A DNA stretch of 64,000 bases from Pogonophryne albipinna. Its lineage: Eukaryota; Chordata; Actinopteri; Perciformes; Artedidraconidae. The stretch spans positions 20,623,951 through 20,687,950 of the forward strand of contig CM053259.1 in the NCBI GenBank assembly GCA_028583405.1. The letters are read 5' to 3'. Shown piece by piece: positions 32,829 to 64,000 of the stretch (its first letter is position 1; each line of letters opens with the position of its first letter). The notes under the pieces were generated by a model. It was not told the origin of the DNA. It saw only the letters and a program-made list of their open reading frames with translations, and did not search any database. The position numbers and the translations under genes are program-made.

Positions 32829-33474
32829 GTGAGTATCATCGCTAATGCAATGAATGAAAGCTGCATGTTGTCAATAACATCTCCACTCGAAGTAAATAAT
32901 GCTGTCAGTTTGCTCGAAAGCTAACCTCGTTGCTCTGCAAACAGTCGCTAACTTTCTTTTTCGTGATGAGGCAGAAGGAAAAAAGTGCAAATGCAAGCAT
33001 CGTCGTTTTTCAGAAACCTGAGTCTGATAGTTTCAGATTGCATGTTGTCATTTTCCACATGCTAACAGACATACATGTAGGCTTTCTGAGACCACACCTC
33101 CCCACCATGTTATTAGAGCGGCCTGTACCTACTTTCAATAGAGATCCTCTAAAAAAATCCCACCATTATCATTTCAATATATGTGTTATTGATAGTGTGG
33201 ATAATGTTTAAAAAATGATCATTCCCTCTAACATTGCACTTCATATCGCAATTTCAATAAATTCAAATAGTTATTTCCCCCAAATTGTTCAGCCCCATGT
33301 CTTTATCCCCCACTGTTGCAAATGCAAAATCTACAGTAGCCTATCATATCTTTAGAAATGTCAAAGTGGAATGACCACAGGTGATGATGGAGGCTTCAAA
33401 TGTGTTGCTTTTGACCATTACATTTTACATAGTAATACTGTGATACACAGTACAACCTAGCTTTCAAGGGTCTA

Positions 33475-34059
33475 CGGCCCCTACACACAGCGGCGTGCGT
33501 TGAAGCTGGGCGGTGGGCGTGTCTGAAGCTTGGGAAGTTAACGCGACCATCAACCAATCACATGAATCTCATGTTATTGTATAATTACATGTCACACTTT
33601 ATATGATGAACATTTATGACATTAATGTCTATGGTGCTATTTTATGCAACATTCCATGCTGGCTAAGTATACTGTCAATGCCTGATAGCTGTCCATTCAA
33701 ACGAAGTACACTGGATATAAACTCCCCTAACAGGCGAAAACCTACCAGTTTCACCCACTGTCTCTGCCACCTCCCTCCATGCCTGGCTCGTCCGGTTTGT
33801 ATCCCAGTAGGTGAACAGGGACTGGTCATACAACACCGAGTGATTCCCTACCGCTACAATGATTTTGTCCTCCATTTTTTGGAACATGAGGACCTGCTGT
33901 ATGGCTCTCCCAGCATACACGCGGTTTGATTGGCTAGCGCTTGTACTGGCAGATTTGCATAAACAGGATTTGATTGGCTGACGCTTCCGTCGAAGCTTCA
34001 AAAGTAGAACATTGCTCTACTTTTGAAGCTTCAACGCACGCCGCCGTGTGTAGGGGCCG
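33475..34059 (-). mobile_element. PIF/Harbinger element with a MADF exon
   Basis: The terminal inverted repeats match at 31 of 32 positions, starting CGGCCCCTACACAC. A 3-bp direct repeat, CTA, flanks the element (33472-33474 and 34060-34062), and 3-bp duplications are the Harbinger hallmark. On the minus strand it encodes the start of a MADF/Myb-like protein (33746-33887), the accessory DNA-binding protein known from PIF/Harbinger transposons. No transposase is present, so it is an internally deleted copy. A 35-bp hairpin (arms GCTTCAAAAGTAGA) lies at about 33994-34029. Confidence 0.82.
33746..33887 (-). pseudogene. MADF (Myb/SANT-like) domain exon of a Harbinger transposon
   Basis: On the minus strand the frame reads MEDKIIVAV, then VLYDQS, then W-DTN and AWREVAETVG. 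This fits the first two helices of a MADF domain (L/I-I-x-x-V ... L-Y-D ... A-W-x-x-I-A). Likely starts are the Mets at 33887 or 33875. The frame runs into a possible donor, AACTG|GTAGGT, with the exon ending at 33746. In PIF/Harbinger elements such a protein helps bring the transposase to DNA. Only this exon remains, so it is a fragment. Confidence 0.72.
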
Positions 34060-34072
34060 CTACTGTGTCTGA

Positions 34073-34389
34073 CGGCCCGTCCACACGGCGGCGTGCGTTG
34101 AGATTCAACGCTTCTGCTCATTCACTTTGAATGGGGTGACGCCACGCTTTACCGAACTGCATTGTGGTTCCGTCGCTTTGCGTTGCTCGCTTCAAAAGTT
34201 GAGCAATGTTCAACTTTTGAAGCTTCGACGGAAGCGTCAACCAATCAAATCATATGCCAGTACAAGCTCTAGCCAATCAAACCGCGTGCTTGTGTGTCCG
34301 GGGCGGGAGATTCATGTGATTGGTTGTTGGTCGAGTTTCAGACACGCCCACCGGCAAGCTTCAACGCACGCCGCCGTGTGGACGCTGCG
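34073..34389. mobile_element. 317-bp Harbinger-type MITE related to its neighbour
   Basis: The inverted ends share CGTCCACACGGCGGCGTGCG with each other and closely resemble the ends of the element at 33475-34059. A 3-bp TGA flanks both sides (34070-34072 and 34390-34392). It has the same internal hairpin motif (TTCAAAAGTTGA...TCAACTTTTGAA). It has no coding content. Only 13 bases separate it from its relative. Confidence 0.8.
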
Positions 34390-35619
34390 TGACTGTAAAC
34401 ATTACATTTGGACAATTTCCTCTTTCTTTTGTACCCCTCTCGTGTCCTTTAATTTGCTGACTCTGGTTTCCCCTCGCTGGAGAACAATAGCATACATCCT
34501 CCTTCTCTGCTGGCACTAACCGTGTTTGAAATGTAGCTGAAAACTGTGTTTTTAGTTTAAGGTAGAATTCAGGTGTCCCTAGGCAGCAGTCTCCTGTGAG
34601 AAGGCATCAGTCGGCACAGGCAGCCTGCCACGCTCCTTGAACATGCTAATTCAGTCTCTTTCCTCTATTCCCCTGCTGCACCTCTAGACTCTTCACCACT
34701 CCTGTTCTTCTTGGATGCACATAGATTTATTTTATTCCATTCGTATTCAACTCTTCTCCCCTGTGCACACCTGCTCACACATTTCTCTTCCTATCACCCT
34801 TAAACATGCTTCTTTAAAATGAATTTCAATTATCATTATACTAGCAGAAATTGATAGATATTAAGAACGGTATTAGTGAAAATATATCAGGCATTTCTTA
34901 CAAATCATGCTAAAAATCTTTCAGCCAGGTCAGAAGGACTTGGTATGATCAGATAGCACAAGCTCCCTCGACTCATACTTGCTTTTTTTCACTATTTTAA
35001 ACAAAAGGCTACAATATTGATCGATGCAGTGTGTTGTGAGGGATCCTGTCTGGAATTTAGAGCAGAGTGGTCACTGAGAAACAAACATGTTCGGTGGATG
35101 CATGTAACACCCACACTGAGTTTTAGCACTTTTGTAAAGAAAAGTATAATACAAGCAGAGTTATTTCTGGAGACTATACAGCTATTCCTGCGCATGTTTT
35201 GACATTAACACATGTTGACTGACATTTATGCCGTCAAATAGTTACATGTTAGCCTATCATATCTTCCCTGTCAGCTGCCAGGGTATTCAAAGAGAGCTCA
35301 TGGTGTGAAGGGAAATGGTGTTAGGCTAAATGAGATGGATAGGAAGTGTGCACATCACACATGGAAAATATGGAGAATTAATTTAATTATGTCTAGCAGA
35401 TGTATGTGAAAGATAAACCATCTGCCTGATCAACACTGACTACTCTTGCCTGTATGTATGATTGTGTATTTCACAAGCCCTCTCCAGATACAGTAGCAGG
35501 AATGGAGCTGTATTTGATGAAGCTAAATGATCTGGTGTTGCATTGAAACCCAGCTGTTAGACTCTCTCACTCAGAAGGTGTTGAATTATTCTCATTTCTC
35601 GTTAGGGTGAGGAAGGAGA

Positions 35620-54437
<18,818 letters not shown>

Positions 54438-55656
54438 TGACAGTCTGTCAACTCACTTTTGGTGACGCTGTGACAAGAAGCCTTAAGGAGAAATGACCCA
54501 ATGCATCAAATAACTCATGACATTTTGCTTGGGAGCACACCAACGTAAATCTAAGGATACTTTACTATACCATGTTTCTACATTTTATAAATCTTAGTTC
54601 TTCTGTTCTTTCCCTATATGAGTGTGTAGCTTTGTTTCTCTTCCCTTTTTACACAATGCTTCCAAACTCCAGTGGAGACCAACCCTCTGCTAATCATATT
54701 CCGCAGAATCACGTCCCACTGTTTCCTGCACTAATAGACAAATGTAAATCTCCCACTGAAGCTCTCGTCACATCGAGACAAACACTTGCCTCACATTCCA
54801 GCGCCCAAACCTCTCCTCCCGGATATCTGCAGATCACAAAGTGTGAGATTAGAATCCACAAAGCCCTCACTCTGATTGAATGTGTGTGCAGAATACAGAA
54901 CAACACATTCACCCTGCTGCACCAAGGCAGACATTCACAGGATTAGCTTTACAAATATCATTCCTCTTCGTTCATTTGAATGGAAATTACTGACATGTAC
55001 GTGGACTGATTCGAGGTGAGCCTCTGTATTCCTCTCAAGGAACACCTTGATAATTATCCTTCTTGTCAAATGTATGTATTGTGTGAAGGTTCTGTCAAAG
55101 ACTCTTTATCAATGCACAAGTACTGCAAGGTACAACGGCTGACCTTCTTTTAAGCATCTCGGTTCAAGTGCTTTCATTATTTGAGAAGTTCTTTGTTCGC
55201 AGTGCAAGCAGGAGCTTTTACCCAGTCAATTTTTCTGTTTGAAATTGCAACATTTTCCAAGTTATTATCAGTTTCCATTCCATCTATCTTCAGCACTCAT
55301 GAACCTTAACTATCAGTAGCAATTATTTTTCTCTTAAAGCAATAATGCATTGTTTTCGATATGACTCTTCTATATATGTATTGTTGTGTAATAGAAGCTT
55401 CGAATGAAGAACCAAGCGACTCTTGTCAAAACTGAACGTGTTTACTTTATATTAATTTAACAGTTTCCAACAAGAACGGTGGAAGACGGAGAAAATGCAC
55501 TCGACATACACGTATTCATTTCTATAACAAAACAGGAAGGAGCAAAAGCAGAACACATACTTGCACTTCAAAATAAAAGCATTTGCTTTTTTACCTTCAA
55601 CATTTTACCCTTAACTTCTGTCAAGAAGCAAATAAACAAATGTTTTTACTGCCTTA

Positions 55657-55662
55657 AATAAA
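55657..55662 (+). terminator. Alternative poly(A) signal AATAAA
   Basis: Three AATAAA hexamers fall within 55572-55662. They would give a UTR of about 1.2 kb. Confidence 0.4.
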
Positions 55663-56229
55663 AGAAGTTACAACATGTATGATGCATGAAAGGCTAATAG
55701 CAAATACACAAGAGGCCTTGTTGCTTATATCTGACATGTCCCCCCCCCCTTTCCCTCGACCATGCCTCTTTTAATAATAAGTCTTGTGTCTGTGCCTCAC
55801 GTGTTCAGATGAAATGTGAGACTGAATTTTGAGCTTTAAGTCTCCCCCCTCCCCCCCCAGAGTCACTCATGTGTAACAATAGATTTCCCGACCTAACAGA
55901 CCTTCATAGTTGACACCTGTTATCTAAAAGGTCCCCATTACATACTACATGAGCTCTGACATCCACACAATGCATAGGATCTCGCAGGACAACATATTTA
56001 TTCAGAACCACCTTTTGAAATATGAGGTGCAAATTATTTTACTGCTTTTTGAATTGGCATTTGAATTGCTATACAAACATTTGTAAGGTTTGTTTTGTCA
56101 TTATTTCTCGGTTACTGTGTGGTGATATATTTTCTTAGTGTTTTTTGTCAAATTGCTTTGAAGATTAAAACCATGTATCTTTCTGTGAAGATATATACAT
56201 AATGTGACAGGAGATTAAAGCACCTTTTC

Positions 56230-56235
56230 AATAAA
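56230..56235 (+). terminator. Distal poly(A) signal AATAAA
   Basis: AATAAA follows ATTAAA at 56214 and is followed by a T-rich stretch. It is the best candidate for the main TRIQK 3' end. Confidence 0.5.
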
Positions 56236-56250
56236 TGTATTTCTATCATT

Positions 56251-56699
56251 TATATGATATAATTGACTATAGTAAGGTCTTTATCGGTCTAAATGTCATG
56301 GCCTTTCCTTAAAAAGAGCCTGTGTGTCAACAAGTGTAGCTGGTAGGATGTTGCTGCAGGATGTCCTTACACACAGCAGAGATAATCCACGACCATAACA
56401 AAAGGACATGTGTGATGTCAGCACTCCTCGTCCGACATATCTCTGCTAATTGACGGCATTTCACTGACTCCTGCACACCGCAGTCAAACGTAGGAAATTA
56501 ATCAGCAGTAGCATTGTATGAGTGTTTAGCGTGACCTTAGCAGCTTCCACAGGAGTTGAACGCACCAAAGCTTTACCTACCATCCTGTGACAAATGAGCT
56601 AGACGCCACGCGCCCAAATCCTGCTCATTAGTCATGTGAGGGATGTCACCAAGAGTAATTATACTTAGCTTCAAACTTGCATATGCAACACACACGCCA

Positions 56700-56736
<37 letters not shown>

Positions 56737-57202
56737 ACGTCTTGCCGCACTTTCCCACACTTAAGCCAGTAGGAAACGTTCTCATACATACAAGGCTGTT
56801 TACCGAGACATGAATCATAATTATGACTGCTGGTGAACTCGACACTGCGCATTTCAAGCATGTTAGGTTTGGCTCTCATGTTATTTATTTTAGACATAAA
56901 CAAACACGTGCATTTTGTCACATTTTCTGAGGGCACCATGACGTCATGTGAACATAGATGCACGTTGACCTCTGCGTACTTTCTGTTTTGTCTCTGGTTT
57001 GGAGCCATTTTTGTGTGTGTGAGAATACAGAGGGGCTTTTGCAGTCGCCTTTCTCCTGAGTGTGTCCGTGTGTGTGTGTATTTTCAGTATTCAGCACAGT
57101 GCCTTTGGCTATGCTCCAGTGGAGCGCTCAGTCTCTCTGACGGACCGGTGAGAAGTGAGGAGGGTCAGTCCCGCCAGGAGCTCATTTAGTCCCTATCTCT
57201 GT

Positions 57203-57205
<3 letters not shown>
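56251..57205. other. Intergenic, no gene recognised
   Basis: Apart from a (CA)16 tract at 56701-56732, I see nothing I can support. Confidence 0.5.
56701..56732. repeat. (CA)n microsatellite
   Basis: Sixteen CA units. Confidence 0.9.

Positions 57206-57264
<59 letters not shown>
57206..57264. repeat. (CA)n microsatellite
   Basis: A pure CA tract, the first of a pair 61 bases apart. Confidence 0.95.
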
Positions 57265-57266
<2 letters not shown>

Positions 57267-57323
57267 CTTCACTAGTCACTCTGACAGGGAGACTCATTGC
57301 TCCTTCCCTATCTCTCTATTTCT

Positions 57324-57325
<2 letters not shown>

Positions 57326-57413
<88 letters not shown>
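57326..57413. repeat. (CA)n microsatellite
   Basis: The second CA tract of the pair, preceded by a CT-rich stretch. Confidence 0.95.

Positions 57414-63914
<6,501 letters not shown>

Positions 63915-64000
<86 letters not shown>
63915..64000. repeat. (GT)n microsatellite, cut by the window edge
   Basis: A pure GT tract to 63994, then GTGCGTGT. It continues past the window. Confidence 0.95.

Larger units (their letters stand above)
32829..35605 (+). other. Putative TRIQK intron 1
   Basis: It would run from the GTGAGT donor to the acceptor TCTCATTTCTCGTTAG. It holds two Harbinger-type elements (33475-34389). The rest, including 34390-35600, shows nothing recognisable. Confidence 0.4.
54438..56250 (+). 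other. TRIQK: TRIQK 3' untranslated region
   Basis: The region after the stop has no further conserved frame and is AT-rich with two C runs (55741-55749 and 55845-55858). Possible poly(A) signals lie at 55572, 55631 and 55657 and as a cluster at 56164, 56214 (ATTAAA) and 56230 (AATAAA). A UTR of about 1.8 kb ending near 56.25 kb is favoured, with earlier alternative ends near 55.68 kb. The end is inferred. Confidence 0.6.

Noticed and set aside
34127..34519. 130-codon ORF starting inside the second Harbinger MITE
   Set aside because: It runs through the MITE, its inverted repeat and unrelated flank. No MADF or transposase motif is in this frame.

Overview
The window looks like chromosomal DNA of a ray-finned (teleost) fish. 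It is AT-rich and non-operonic. It has very long (CA)n tracts, GT-AG introns, a conserved vertebrate gene, and DNA-transposon families typical of fish (hAT, PIF/Harbinger, a P-like THAP element, an L2-clade LINE, a solo LTR). No bacterial, organellar or free viral sequence was recognised.

Only one protein-coding gene can be supported: TRIQK (triple QxxK/R motif protein), on the + strand. Its coding sequence lies in three small exons at 35620-35680, 45550-45635 and 54330-54437, which join into an 84-residue tail-anchored membrane protein. A CpG- and CCAAT-bearing stretch at about 32521-32828, ending in a good splice donor, is the best candidate for promoter and 5' untranslated exon. The 3' UTR probably runs to about 56.25 kb, where clustered poly(A) signals lie. 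Most open frames outside TRIQK are chance ORFs or read through microsatellites.

Layout: 1-13.4 kb is gene-free, with two large CA arrays. At 13.5-15.1 kb there is a TA-flanked element made of ACTGTAAA-type motifs, split by a complete solo LTR with a 5-bp target duplication. 15.1-25.7 kb is gene-free, with no transposon seen. At 25.7-28.6 kb there is a 2.9-kb element with perfect 8-bp target duplications that carries a decayed two-exon THAP domain. 31.5-47.4 kb holds the TRIQK 5' end and first introns and is crowded with mobile elements: a 574-bp hAT element; two Harbinger elements almost side by side, one keeping a MADF-domain exon; a third Harbinger-like element; a hAT remnant with a BED-finger exon; a 5'-truncated L2 LINE; a small retroposed fragment; a 226-bp-arm inverted repeat; a chimeric hAT element 176 bp downstream of a coding exon; and a 311-bp hAT MITE. 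47.6-64 kb is again poor in recognisable transposons and holds the last intron, exon 4, the 3' UTR and several CA/GT arrays.

The long gene-free flanks could be a regulatory desert with conserved non-coding elements. That cannot be shown without an alignment, so stretches called 'CNE-like' are impressions only. I did not find an undescribed multi-gene system. The most informative items are the exactly bounded transposons, several of which keep recognisable exons of their proteins.
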